A stretch of 24,605 nt of DNA from a virus: the IMG/VR virus record IMGVR_UViG_3300020578_003889, positions 1 through 24,605 of that record. One strand, given 5' to 3'. The position numbers were made by a program, and so were the translations under genes. The notes below the pieces were generated by a model. It was not told the DNA's origin. It did no database searches and worked only from the letters and a program-made list of their open reading frames with translations. How positions within the stretch are numbered: position 1 is the first letter of the stretch; each line of letters opens with the position of its first letter. This document shows, in pieces, positions 14,281 through 22,360 of the stretch.

Positions 14281-15207
14281 TTACTTTGTTTTTATTTCGC
14301 CAAGCACCTGACCAGCCTTATTTGTCTTCAAAATACCTGGTTTAACAAATTCTAATATTGAAAATGAGGGATTAATGTCTGCAGAAAATGATTCTCTAAA
14401 ACCTAAACTTTCTATCATTGGTACTGCCATACTTTTTGGTACATACGTCATGAAATCGCTTTCGGCATAAGCCGCAGAGGTAGGTAGATCGGCATTATTG
14501 TATGTAAATAATATTGATCCGCCAGGACGTAACCAATTAAAAGATTGAACCATTAATTGCTTAATACTATCTAAACTTAAGTAATTAAAAAAATTATAAC
14601 TAAAAATAAAATTAAATTGATTATTAGGTAAATTATCAATTTTGTAAAAATCGTGTACTAAATACTTCCTTAATCTATTTTGGTATAATGATGTAAATTG
14701 CTGCGAGGCAGTATCGAGAAATTCTTGAAAGTAGTCTGTAATGTACAATGGATCACTAGCAACGAGATATTTTGTATATTCACCATCTCGACATCCTATT
14801 TCTAAAGCAGGAAATTTCCATGTACTATGATAATTGATTCTTTGCACTAAGATTGATTCAAATTCTTCATTCTTGGCCATTACTCTTACTCGACGAATCA
14901 CGTTCAAGTCATTATAGGCTATTTCAACTTGATAATTATCTGAAAAAAACTTTGTAGATAAATTATCAATTTTATTTTGTACAGAATTAATTATACTATT
15001 AAGATAATCCACATCTAAGATTAAAGTATTTAAATTTGTTGTATGCTGGTGAATTAAATTCTGTATATCAACTTGTAAATCACTATCTATACCATTTTGT
15101 AAAAAGTCAAGCCGCTTTATATTATTATCAATTTCTTCACTGATTATTGATAAATTTATAGAACTACGTAGAAAATTTCTTAATTGTACTAATTGTGATA
15201 AGTTCAT
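14281..15207 (-). CDS. class I SAM-dependent methyltransferase with helical N-terminus
   Basis: The 308-residue protein has two parts. The first 90 residues are helical and Leu/Asn-rich (for example LTILDVDYLNSIINSVQNKI-type heptads), likely a coiled coil. A Rossmann-type domain follows with motif I FPALEIGCRDGEYTKYL (G138 to G142), then FNFIFSYNFFNYLS and SFNWLRPGGSILFTYN, the usual post-I and motif IV/V regions. It would transfer a methyl group from SAM; the acceptor cannot be told, since no NPPY or PC motif of DNA methylases is present. A late-type octamer lies just upstream. Confidence 0.75.
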   Translation of the reverse strand: MNLSQLVQLRNFLRSSINLSIISEEIDNNIKRLDFLQNGIDSDLQVDIQNLIHQHTTNLNTLILDVDYLNSIINSVQNKIDNLSTKFFSDNYQVEIAYNDLNVIRRVRVMAKNEEFESILVQRINYHSTWKFPALEIGCRDGEYTKYLVASDPLYITDYFQEFLDTASQQFTSLYQNRLRKYLVHDFYKIDNLPNNQFNFIFSYNFFNYLSLDSIKQLMVQSFNWLRPGGSILFTYNNADLPTSAAYAESDFMTYVPKSMAVPMIESLGFRESFSADINPSFSILEFVKPGILKTNKAGQVLGEIKTK

Positions 15208-15230
15208 GGAAAATCATTATATACACACTT

Positions 15231-15238
15231 TATTTATT
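15231..15238 (-). promoter_or_regulatory. late-type promoter octamer for the methyltransferase gene
   Basis: The minus strand reads AATAAATA, matching the relaxed NATAAATA late motif of marine T4-like phages. It overlaps the polymerase stop and sits 24 bases before the methyltransferase ATG at 15207, a good distance for a short leader. Confidence 0.4.
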
Positions 15239-17894
15239 CAAATGAAAACAGGCTATCAAAAGTTGTCTTGATGTCTGTATGCGAGGGTATATCCCACTCT
15301 AATACTCCTAATAGATTTTCTACTTTTTGATTAACAATTGTGCCTTCCATTTCTCCATCATCAAACGGTAGTTCTCGAAACCACGGTGGTAAATGACTTT
15401 CATCTGTTGGATACCCTACGCTAGTATAACCCAATGGATTGTCTTTTAACTTACAAACAATAGTTTTCATACCATCTACAATAGCCATACTGTATTGGTC
15501 ACCATGCATCCTACGCAAATTGTTCCAATTCATCGCTGCTCTTACATGCCCTGGCATGTTTGCTCGACCTAGTCGTTCTTCTTCTCGGGTGTATTTGGTT
15601 AAGTTATTAACACGCTTAGGTGTACCCTTTTCCCATGCTGGCCTATCTTGGAAAGCAAGTTTAAAATCTCGAACCTTGGTATAGACGTGTTCCGACGCAG
15701 CACCTGTAAGTACATCTGTTAACAAATCACTCAAAAAGTCTTGTACCACTTTGGGTGTATCACTTCGTTTGAGATCAAGACCCATTGCTTTTACTTTACC
15801 TGGCTTACCGTGTGTATCTAATCTGTTGTTTTCTAAATCATAAATGAGAACAGCGTACCGCTTCTTCTTTATAAATAGTCCCTTTGAAGCCACAAGCTCC
15901 CGTCCCCCTTTAATCAGTTCACCCATGTGTCTTGGTACATGACAGGCTCGTTCCATAAATGCAGGGAAACTTGCGTTAACTTGTTCGGCAATTGAATCGT
16001 AGAGTTGTACGCAGATTTCTTTATTCCATTCCATCCGTCCTGATTCGACATCCGCTTGAATTGCTGGCCAAGCCGTGAAATAGCATGAGTCAGTGTCACC
16101 ATAGATGATAGATTTGCCCACATGGTCATACTCTCCGAATATGCATTCATTGATATACGCATCCATGTGTCTCGCGATAATGCGTCCGGTAAGAGTAGTA
16201 CTTTGACCAATTCTCTTGTCAAAAAATCTACAACCTGGATTGAGTATTGCTCCATAGAGACTGTTCAGGTTAATCTTTTTGACCAGTTGTCTCTTATCCC
16301 AAAAAGCCTGGTCTTCTTTCGTAGTAGCTTCTTTTTTCTTGGCTTGCAACTCCTTGCGTTCTGCATACCACCTCTCTAACAACCCAGGCACAACTGCTTT
16401 TTGTTCATAACTAAAGATTGTGCCATTTGCACTTAGCATCCACGGACGATTACTATCAAATATCAGTCGCCATACGTCTGCGGCACTCATAATATCCGAA
16501 CCACTGGCTTCCCAATCAATGGTAATTTCTGTGCCAACTTCTCCATTCATAACTGCTGTATACTCAAGACTGCCAAACATGTTTTCCCAAGCATCTGCAA
16601 AGCTGCTGCCCGAGGCCATTTTGTCTTGAATATACCTTTCAGTCATTATCGGCCGGAGTTGTCCAACAATTGACTCTTGTGCCATGTTAAGAGCGCGGAT
16701 TGCTGACGGGTAAAGACTGTTGATGTCGATCGCTCCGATCCAGTCGTGCATGCCTTTCTTGGGGAAAGCAACATAGGCACCTGCTGCTTGGGTATCTCCT
16801 TGGTCATCTTTTCCTTTCCTATTAGGTACAACCATACCTCGTTGATGTGCTTCATTGATAATCGCCTGCTCAGTTACTGCTACTGCTCCCATTGTAGTAG
16901 GAAGCAATACTGTATTATCATGTGCAAGTTCATTTGCTAGATCTAAAAATCTTAATTTTTTATCTAATTTAGCAACAAGCATAGTATCCTGCCTGTTATA
17001 ATCAATGAACTTAGTAAAGTCTTTATTGTATAACTGATCTAGTGTGCCTTCGTATTGTGTTTTACGCTCATCTAGTTCATATTCGCCGATTGCATCTAAG
17101 GAATAACTGTGTCGCTCTTCATAAGTGTATTTGCGATACAATTGCATATAGTCCATATGCACTCGACCAGTCAAGTCAAAGGTCAAATTCTCTGCACCAA
17201 ATCGTTCAAAGGTCCTTTGCTTAGGCAGTTGTCCCCATAAGCAGAATCTACGAGTGTCATCTTTGTTAAGCACTCTAGTAACACGCATGACCATGTAAGG
17301 AATATCAAAACCTTCTGAGTTCCATCCGCTTAGGATGTCTGCATCATAAATGATATCCAAGAAAGTGCTAAGTAGATCTTCTTCGCGTTCAAACAAGAAA
17401 CAGTTATCGTACCTGTTGCATATTTCTTGTGCCGTAGCCCATGAATAACTTTTGGGTGGCACAACCAATGTAACTAGTCGATCCATCCAATCCAGATAAA
17501 CTGAAATGGCTGTGATAGGATTGAACGGATCTTCAGGTTTTGAGAAACCTCGGACCGGGTCAAAATCAACCTCAATGTCGAAAAAAGCTGTCTGTAGCTT
17601 AGGTGATTCAGCTGCCAAATAGTGTTCTTCAAGACATCGGAATACTGGATTAATATCTGACTCCCAAACACGCTTGTTGCTGTTAATACGCAACTCTTTT
17701 TGAAATTCCTTACTTGTACGGCTCGAAAACCTACTAACAGGAGTGCCGTAGACAGTACGGAACTTACCGCGAGGGTCATCGTAGTAAAAGATGAAAGTGG
17801 CCGGATATTCTTTATACACTCGTTCACCTTCGACACGCTCCACAATGTGGATGCGATCCTGGTTACGATCATATAGTGCGTCAACATAACTCAT
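15234..17894 (-). CDS. family-B replicative DNA polymerase with 3'-5' exonuclease (gp43-like)
   Basis: The 886-residue protein has the full set of family-B motifs: Exo I FFDIEVDF (D106, E108), Exo II SGWNSEGFDIPYM (D207), Exo III DYNRQDTMLV (D313), motif A AIDINSLYPSAI (D400), motif B KKINLNSLYGAI (about 549-560) and motif C IIYGDTDSCYF (YGDTDS at 608-613). The thumb and C-terminal tail follow; the tail ends TTFDSLFSFE, similar to the clamp-binding end of T4 gp43. Proofreading and polymerase sites both look intact. The ATG overlaps the stop of the upstream membrane gene (TAATG). It is the replicative polymerase of this phage. Confidence 0.96.
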   Translation of the reverse strand: MSYVDALYDRNQDRIHIVERVEGERVYKEYPATFIFYYDDPRGKFRTVYGTPVSRFSSRTSKEFQKELRINSNKRVWESDINPVFRCLEEHYLAAESPKLQTAFFDIEVDFDPVRGFSKPEDPFNPITAISVYLDWMDRLVTLVVPPKSYSWATAQEICNRYDNCFLFEREEDLLSTFLDIIYDADILSGWNSEGFDIPYMVMRVTRVLNKDDTRRFCLWGQLPKQRTFERFGAENLTFDLTGRVHMDYMQLYRKYTYEERHSYSLDAIGEYELDERKTQYEGTLDQLYNKDFTKFIDYNRQDTMLVAKLDKKLRFLDLANELAHDNTVLLPTTMGAVAVTEQAIINEAHQRGMVVPNRKGKDDQGDTQAAGAYVAFPKKGMHDWIGAIDINSLYPSAIRALNMAQESIVGQLRPIMTERYIQDKMASGSSFADAWENMFGSLEYTAVMNGEVGTEITIDWEASGSDIMSAADVWRLIFDSNRPWMLSANGTIFSYEQKAVVPGLLERWYAERKELQAKKKEATTKEDQAFWDKRQLVKKINLNSLYGAILNPGCRFFDKRIGQSTTLTGRIIARHMDAYINECIFGEYDHVGKSIIYGDTDSCYFTAWPAIQADVESGRMEWNKEICVQLYDSIAEQVNASFPAFMERACHVPRHMGELIKGGRELVASKGLFIKKKRYAVLIYDLENNRLDTHGKPGKVKAMGLDLKRSDTPKVVQDFLSDLLTDVLTGAASEHVYTKVRDFKLAFQDRPAWEKGTPKRVNNLTKYTREEERLGRANMPGHVRAAMNWNNLRRMHGDQYSMAIVDGMKTIVCKLKDNPLGYTSVGYPTDESHLPPWFRELPFDDGEMEGTIVNQKVENLLGVLEWDIPSHTDIKTTFDSLFSFE

Positions 17895-18199
17895 TAGTTA
17901 TAATTGTAATTTGAAAGTAATAATCTTATAAGACCAATTAAATCAATCGCAGTGATTAACAAATAATTTAAAAGCATACCAAAACTTTTTCTAGTCCAAG
18001 CAGCCCAGGAATACAGCACACATCCACCTATCCAAAAAGGATATAACCAATACAAAGGAGGATTTGGCACTGTAAGTGCAAATGCCAATGCACATCCTAC
18101 GCTGCAAGCCCAGGCCAAAATCTCAACAATAAATCTTAGTTTGTTGCTTTGCCAATCATCCTGTATCCATGAAAAAACTTTATATAGTTGGTCGTTCAA
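17894..18199 (-). CDS. small membrane protein (101 aa) upstream of DNA polymerase
   Basis: About three membrane segments can be seen: FIVEILAWACSVGCALAFAL (about 24-43), PLYWLYPFWIGGCVLYSW (about 48-65) and LLNYLLITAIDLIGLIRLLL (about 75-94). The soluble N-terminus starts MNDQLYKVFSWIQDDWQSNK. Such a protein between a DsbA-like gene and the polymerase gene recurs in marine T4-like phages as I recall. No function is known; residues such as Trp-rich segments do not identify a transporter. Its stop overlaps the polymerase ATG as TAATG. Confidence 0.72.
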   Translation of the reverse strand: MNDQLYKVFSWIQDDWQSNKLRFIVEILAWACSVGCALAFALTVPNPPLYWLYPFWIGGCVLYSWAAWTRKSFGMLLNYLLITAIDLIGLIRLLLSNYNYN

Positions 18200-18456
18200 A
18201 GAGTTTTACCTACAGTTTGAAGAATAGTGTTTAATTCTTCATTGTCGGCATTTTCCTCGCCAAGTTTTGATTTAAATGCAGTGCGAATAGCTTTTTTTAG
18301 AATGGCAGGTTTTATTTCCATTTCTTCAGCAACTGCTTTGATAGTGTCACTGAGCCCGCCCGACAAATCCTCAATTTCTTGAAGTACGCCAATACCCTCA
18401 TTAATTATTTGAGTAAGTTTTGCACGCTGTTCACTACTAAACATTCTGGACACCAT
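18196..18456 (-). CDS. DsbA-like double-strand DNA-binding late transcription protein
   Basis: The 86-residue helical protein begins MVSRMFSSEQRAKLTQIINE and includes GGLSDTIKAVAEEMEIKPAILKKAIRTAFK, resembling the compact helix-turn-helix-like core of T4 DsbA, which binds DNA at late promoters. The best start is ATG 18456 with AGGAGA upstream. It heads a unit with the membrane protein and polymerase behind a good promoter. The identification rests on similarity of the central segment and length, so it is moderate. Confidence 0.6.
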   Translation of the reverse strand: MVSRMFSSEQRAKLTQIINEGIGVLQEIEDLSGGLSDTIKAVAEEMEIKPAILKKAIRTAFKSKLGEENADNEELNTILQTVGKTL

Positions 18457-18484
18457 GTAAGTTCTCCTGTAAGTGTAAATTTTT

Positions 18485-18513
18485 ATTATACTAAATTATA
18501 ATTGATTTAACAA
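18485..18513 (-). promoter_or_regulatory. sigma70-like promoter of the dsbA-polymerase unit
   Basis: TATAAT (18490-18485, perfect -10) lies 17 bases downstream of TTGTTA (18513-18508, 4 of 6 to the -35 consensus) on the minus strand, in a 96-base AT-rich gap before the ATG at 18456. It would drive the DsbA-like, membrane and DNA polymerase genes. Confidence 0.6.
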
Positions 18514-18552
18514 ATAAATTGACTGAAAAAGAATAAATATCAGTTTATGTTC

Positions 18553-18732
18553 TTATTTTTTGGATTCGCAAGTACGTGTTCGTTGTATAGTACCGTTAGG
18601 TAATTTATCTTCACGCCACTCAGAGCATATCTGTGTCTCTGTTTTTTCTGGAACAACTTTGTTTATAGTCCAATTAGCGGCCATCCAACCCATTGCGCTG
18701 AAAAAACCCCAGACTATTATTTCAGCTATCAT
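18553..18732 (-). CDS. small single-TM protein with two cysteines (59 aa)
   Basis: The ATG at 18732 overlaps the lipase-like stop (ATGA) and the frame ends at TAA 18553-18555. The protein starts MIAEIIVWGFFSAMGWMAAN, a hydrophobic anchor, then has a polar outside part KVVPEKTETQICSEWREDKL and ends GTIQRTRTCESKK. The two cysteines (C36, C56) could form a disulfide if exported. At 59 residues it is easily missed. Support is the ATGA coupling and the sensible anchor-plus-polar layout. No family is recognised. Confidence 0.65.
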   Translation of the reverse strand: MIAEIIVWGFFSAMGWMAANWTINKVVPEKTETQICSEWREDKLPNGTIQRTRTCESKK

Positions 18733-19301
18733 CTAGGCAACCTTTTCTTTATAATTTCAATTACCTTGTCATTTAATACCACTTCATAATGATTACATTC
18801 TAGTTCTATTAAATCCATTATATCTTCTCTCGAGCGCTGACTGTGGATTGTGACTACACCATCGTTGGGTGCTGCAATCCAAGGAGCTGATCCTGTTGTT
18901 GTGACAATATTTAACCAGGGCCGGTCTAAATCAAAATTCATTGCTTTCTTCATTGCCCATGAATTTGGACCTATATCTTTTAACAATCTGCTGTAAGGTA
19001 AAAAATATTTTGCTACGTCAGCAGATTCAGCTCCACCGTACGGCGTACTTAAAGTGACTGCACCTAATACCTCATCTGAAAATTCTTGCGCCAAATGTAG
19101 TGCATAAATGCCACCTAAGCTATGACAAATATAAAACATATCTTTCTGAGCACTCAATAACTCTTTCATGTTTTCTAAATTTTTTTCAAAACCATTTCTA
19201 CTATCATAGTTAATTAAAAGCTCTTTACCTTTAATTTGCTTTCTTATGTAATTGAAACTTTCGCTAGTGGCACTAGCACCGTGTATATAAACTAATAACA
19301 T
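18729..19301 (-). CDS. alpha/beta hydrolase, lipase-like
   Basis: The 190-residue protein is a compact alpha/beta hydrolase. It has the oxyanion-loop HGAS near residue 7, the nucleophile elbow YICHSLGGIYALH (S61), the acid in APNDGVVTIHS (D147) and a late catalytic His in CNHYEVVLND (H171), the right order for a Ser-Asp-His triad. It resembles triacylglycerol lipase/PGAP1-type esterases; the substrate is unknown. There is no signal peptide. It overlaps the next small membrane gene (ATGA) and starts at the stop of the radical SAM gene. It may act on host lipids or remove acyl groups. Confidence 0.8.
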   Translation of the reverse strand: MLLVYIHGASATSESFNYIRKQIKGKELLINYDSRNGFEKNLENMKELLSAQKDMFYICHSLGGIYALHLAQEFSDEVLGAVTLSTPYGGAESADVAKYFLPYSRLLKDIGPNSWAMKKAMNFDLDRPWLNIVTTTGSAPWIAAPNDGVVTIHSQRSREDIMDLIELECNHYEVVLNDKVIEIIKKRLPR

Positions 19302-20464
19302 TATATTTGTCTGTATTCAGGCCATAGATTGTTAAATTTATGCTTAAAATTTGGCCAATAAGTATTTTCCTGAATTTCATGCCAATCATATATGTACAAA
19401 CAATCTTTGTTGTTATCGGCCTCCATTGTAGTTAAATTTTTAGCCATATCTTGTAGAAAATTTATCTGTCTAGGTTGTGTATGATATTTTATTGAGTTTG
19501 TAAGTTCTGTTGCTGCAAACATTTTAAATTTCTTTGGTAAGTTTGCTACCGCTAAAATTGATGGATGGTGTAGTGCATGCCATCTAAAGTTTGGTAAATT
19601 GTTTTTTGAAAAAAAATCGTGTAGTGTAGACAAATTAAGCGCATTATAAATGGAATATACTCCAGCTGTTCCTATAATATGTCCTTGTTTATCTTTTATA
19701 CAATCTTGAAGATATCTAATATTTTGTAGCTGTTTGTCCCAAGTTGCACCATGTCTTACATACTCAAATCTGTCCTCAACGGTGTCAAAACTTATATCCC
19801 ATGCTACATATTTTTTTGATAAAAGTTTTTCAAAAATTTTATTATTTTCTAAAGGCACACTTAAATTTGTAATCAAATTAATATTGACGCTGTCTGAGAT
19901 TACGTCTAATAGTAAATCGTTTTCTTTTTGTAGTAACGGCTCACCTCCTAATAAACCTAAGTTTTTTAGGCTAGAACGATTTTGTTCTATTAGATCAAGA
20001 ATGTTTGGCAGAGTGTCAGTATAATCTAATCTTTCAACGGGTATTTTTTGATACGCAGCCCATTGACTACTTGCATCATGTCCACAATATGTGCAACTTA
20101 AATTACATGTATTACTCCATCTGATATCTAAATTTTGTAAATGTTGATCTTCAAGATTATTAATATCAATTGTTGCACAATTAGAAATATCATCATACCA
20201 ACTACGTTCACTTGCACTAGACATTTGTTCCTGTCTAAGACAATTAGAGCAATTAGGGTGTTCTTGATTATTAAATATCGCTTGTTTGATTTCAGTTAAA
20301 TGATTTGATTTAATAACTTCTTGGATAGGTGTTCGTCTTAAATCTGCAATATTAATAGTACCACCACAACAAGTTTTATAGTCTCCTTGCGGGTTTATAT
20401 GAATGTTAGTCCACGGCGCATAACAAAAGTTACGCCCTATTGTTTTTGAAAGTTGTATAGTCAT
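19301..20464 (-). CDS. second twitch-domain radical SAM protein
   Basis: From ATG 20464 (MTIQLSK) the protein has 387 residues; the earlier ATG at 20488 lies inside a terminator-like hairpin and is unlikely. The twitch-like part has C14 (NFCYAPWTNIHINP), CC at 32-33 (KTCCGG) and C72/C75 (NCSNC). The radical SAM motif CNLSCTYC is at 120-127 and GLLGGEPLL follows. Spacing matches the protein at 9428-10621 nearly residue for residue, so they are paralogues. The C-terminal third is helix-rich and less conserved. The substrate is unknown. It ends at the lipase-like start (19301). Confidence 0.85.
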   Translation of the reverse strand: MTIQLSKTIGRNFCYAPWTNIHINPQGDYKTCCGGTINIADLRRTPIQEVIKSNHLTEIKQAIFNNQEHPNCSNCLRQEQMSSASERSWYDDISNCATIDINNLEDQHLQNLDIRWSNTCNLSCTYCGHDASSQWAAYQKIPVERLDYTDTLPNILDLIEQNRSSLKNLGLLGGEPLLQKENDLLLDVISDSVNINLITNLSVPLENNKIFEKLLSKKYVAWDISFDTVEDRFEYVRHGATWDKQLQNIRYLQDCIKDKQGHIIGTAGVYSIYNALNLSTLHDFFSKNNLPNFRWHALHHPSILAVANLPKKFKMFAATELTNSIKYHTQPRQINFLQDMAKNLTTMEADNNKDCLYIYDWHEIQENTYWPNFKHKFNNLWPEYRQI

Positions 20465-20469
20465 AAAAT

Positions 20470-20489
20470 AATGCGGCTGCTGCCGCATT
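20470..20489 (-). terminator. hairpin downstream of dps
   Basis: AATGCGGC (20470-20477) and GCCGCATT (20482-20489) form a perfect 8-base stem with a 4-base loop. It begins one base after the dps stop and is followed on the minus strand by ATTTTAT, a short U-rich tail, so it may be a weak intrinsic terminator or attenuator before the radical SAM gene. Confidence 0.6.
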
Positions 20490-20490
20490 G

Positions 20491-20925
20491 TTATTTAAGA
20501 GTAGAACGAAGCATCCAAGAATGTTTTGCGTGTGCATCTTGGCGACTGGCCAAGAAATCACTGAGCCCGTGCAGTCCCAGTTCTTCGGCGGCCCTGTAAA
20601 CAATTCGGAGCATTTCTGCCATTTTGTCGCTGTCTTGGAGTAATTCCACTAGCATTGCTTCGGCTGGCAACACTGCCGGATCTTCATCAAGTAGACTTAA
20701 TATACTGAATCTTGTGAACGAACCTGGAGTGTATGTTCCAGTAGCGCGAATTTCTTCTGCAAACTTGTCTATGCTGTTATACACTTCTTCGTATATGTTG
20801 CCAAACAATTCGTGGTATTGTGGAAAGTTAGGACCTTCAACATTCCAATGAAAGTAATGAGCTTTTAAATAAAAAGCATATTCGCTAGCAAAAGCGATTT
20901 TAAGAGCTTTGCGCAATGAGTCCAT
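20491..20925 (-). CDS. Dps-like ferritin-fold protein
   Basis: The 144-residue protein is a four-helix Dps/ferritin-like protein. It has AHYFHWNVEGPNFPQYHELF, with the ferroxidase His residues H26 and H38, and IDKFAEEIRATG with D53 and E57, matching the inter-subunit iron site of Dps. Dps shells oxidise iron with peroxide and protect DNA. A phage copy may limit oxidative damage to host and phage DNA. It is probably transcribed from the AT-rich gap shared with the plus-strand gene, and is followed by a strong hairpin. The length is slightly short because of little N-terminal tail, so DNA binding by that tail is not expected. Confidence 0.88.
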   Translation of the reverse strand: MDSLRKALKIAFASEYAFYLKAHYFHWNVEGPNFPQYHELFGNIYEEVYNSIDKFAEEIRATGTYTPGSFTRFSILSLLDEDPAVLPAEAMLVELLQDSDKMAEMLRIVYRAAEELGLHGLSDFLASRQDAHAKHSWMLRSTLK

Positions 20926-20938
20926 ACTAAGTTTAACC

Positions 20939-20946
20939 TATAAATA
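20939..20946 (+). promoter_or_regulatory. late-type promoter octamer for the plus-strand gene
   Basis: An exact TATAAATA on the plus strand lies 31 bases before the ATG at 20978. It is the expected distance for a T4-type late promoter with a short leader and drives the only plus-strand gene in the window. Confidence 0.55.
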
Positions 20947-20961
20947 AATATTGTTATAGTA

Positions 20962-20969
20962 TATTTATT
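20962..20969 (-). promoter_or_regulatory. late-type promoter octamer for dps
   Basis: The minus strand reads AATAAATA here, 36 bases before the dps ATG at 20925. With the plus-strand octamer 15 bases away it makes a divergent pair in a 52-base gap. The match is to the relaxed NATAAATA form. Confidence 0.4.
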
Positions 20970-20977
20970 CAATTTTG

Positions 20978-22360
20978 ATGATTAATATTTGTAAAATTTA
21001 TCTTGGATATGTTAGAAAATGTGAATGGCTAATATCAGATTTACAGTATAACAGTGACCTCATAATAAATGGCAATTATTCACTAGATGGTGATGAATAT
21101 AAAATATTGAATATCGATGACACAGCGTCTTTAGAAACTTGCACTGATATTGTTAACAAGGAAATTCAAGCATCAGAAATAGTTTACATGCAGAATCTTT
21201 TACCGATAATTCCAAATGAGTGGAATTGGCTTAAATTCATTTTCATGTATAAAAATATGATTTTTGTTTTTGACTTTGAGTTATTTAAAATGGTCAAACA
21301 TGAAAAAAAGATTATGGTTGCGAAAACTTGGCTGTATGGGGGGGATCCACCAGAAAACAGATCAAATCAAAGAAACTATTTTAATGTGTTTGTTGATAAT
21401 AGTGATTTTATAGCCCAGAGTGTCACTTTGAATATTATGTTGGTGCCAGAACTTAGTGGCCATACCGAGTTGCCAGTTTTTTTTCCTGCGATTGATTTGG
21501 CTAATACCATCTTTATTGGTCAGTCAACTGTTTTTAAAAATGCTTTAAACATTCCATTTCAGTGGTGGATATTAGAAACCGTGCATGTAAACATCAAGAG
21601 TTGGGTGTTACATAGACAACTTGATTTGTTAAACTATAATGCTAAAAAGCCAATATTGTTTGATTGTTTGATGGGGAAGCCTAAACAATGCAGAATAAGT
21701 TTTTATCAAAAAATACAAAGGTATAATTTGCTGAAAGATTGTTTAGTCACTGTCCACAACTGGCCAAAAAGCCCGTTTGAAAACGAAAATAGTTTTTCAA
21801 TTCCAAAAAAACTTGAAGAAGCGGTTAAAAAAGCACATCCAAAATTAAGATTCGTACCAGATAAAATAAATGGAAATAGAGTCATTGTAGAAGGTTTTCC
21901 TGATTCAACATTAAAATTTGACTTAGGGAATGCTTTTCTATCATTGAGTCAATTTATTGATTTAGATTTTTATAATCAAACCGCATATTCTATTGTATCC
22001 GAAACTCACTGGTGGGAAAACTTAAATAGCGAAAATGAAACCTATTTGATGACAGAAAAAATTTGCAAACCTATTCTAGCAAAAAGAATGTTTTTAGTAC
22101 TAGGAGTTCCTAATTATCTACAAAACCTTAGAAATCTTGGTTTTAAAACATTTGATAGTGTTATTGATGAATCATATGATAAAGTTATTGATCCAAATGA
22201 AAGACAGGAATTAGTAATCCAAGAAATGGAAAAACTTGTAAGTATTGATCAGGATGTGATATTAAAAAAAATTGAGCCAATCGTGCAACACAATTTCTAT
22301 CATGTCATGAAACTTTACCACAACGATGATGTAAATTACTTAATGAGACAATTTTTGTAA
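20978..22360 (+). CDS. glycosyltransferase-like protein (GT10/exostosin-type C-terminus)
   Basis: This is the only plus-strand gene. The ATG at 20978 is preferred; a TTG lies directly before it. The 460-residue protein has a long variable N-terminal part and a conserved C-terminal block: SIVSETHWWENLN, TYLMTEKICKPILAKRMFLV, GVPNYLQNLRNLGFKTFDSV and DESYDKV. The order TEK-x-KPI then a short loop and LR-x-GFKTF-(x)-DESYD recalls fucosyltransferase/exostosin-like GT-B enzymes, where this region binds the nucleotide sugar. The gene is AT-rich, has its own late promoter and ends four bases from a convergent gene, so it may be an acquired accessory unit. Donor and acceptor are unknown. Confidence 0.7.
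   Translation: MINICKIYLGYVRKCEWLISDLQYNSDLIINGNYSLDGDEYKILNIDDTASLETCTDIVNKEIQASEIVYMQNLLPIIPNEWNWLKFIFMYKNMIFVFDFELFKMVKHEKKIMVAKTWLYGGDPPENRSNQRNYFNVFVDNSDFIAQSVTLNIMLVPELSGHTELPVFFPAIDLANTIFIGQSTVFKNALNIPFQWWILETVHVNIKSWVLHRQLDLLNYNAKKPILFDCLMGKPKQCRISFYQKIQRYNLLKDCLVTVHNWPKSPFENENSFSIPKKLEEAVKKAHPKLRFVPDKINGNRVIVEGFPDSTLKFDLGNAFLSLSQFIDLDFYNQTAYSIVSETHWWENLNSENETYLMTEKICKPILAKRMFLVLGVPNYLQNLRNLGFKTFDSVIDESYDKVIDPNERQELVIQEMEKLVSIDQDVILKKIEPIVQHNFYHVMKLYHNDDVNYLMRQFL

Noticed and set aside
15208-15233. TATAAT near 15213-15218 as a sigma70 promoter for the methyltransferase
   Set aside because: It lies too close to the ATG and has no -35 at 16-18 bases; the late octamer at 15231-15238 fits better.
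15870-15877. TATAAATA on the plus strand inside the DNA polymerase gene
   Set aside because: No plus-strand gene follows it, so the octamer is likely chance in AT-rich DNA.
15914-16255. Open frame of 113 codons on the minus strand within the polymerase
   Set aside because: It is an out-of-frame shadow of the polymerase coding sequence, with no ribosome site or sensible protein pattern.
18532-18539. AATAAATA on the plus strand before the hydrolase region
   Set aside because: Only minus-strand genes lie downstream, so it has no visible target.
19734-20024. Plus-strand frame of 96 codons opposite the radical SAM gene
   Set aside because: It is antisense to a clear gene and reads as a Ser/Lys/Phe-rich shadow without motifs.
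20465-20488. ATG at 20488 as start of the second radical SAM gene
   Set aside because: It lies inside a perfect hairpin next to the dps stop; the start at 20464 gives cysteine positions matching the paralogue.
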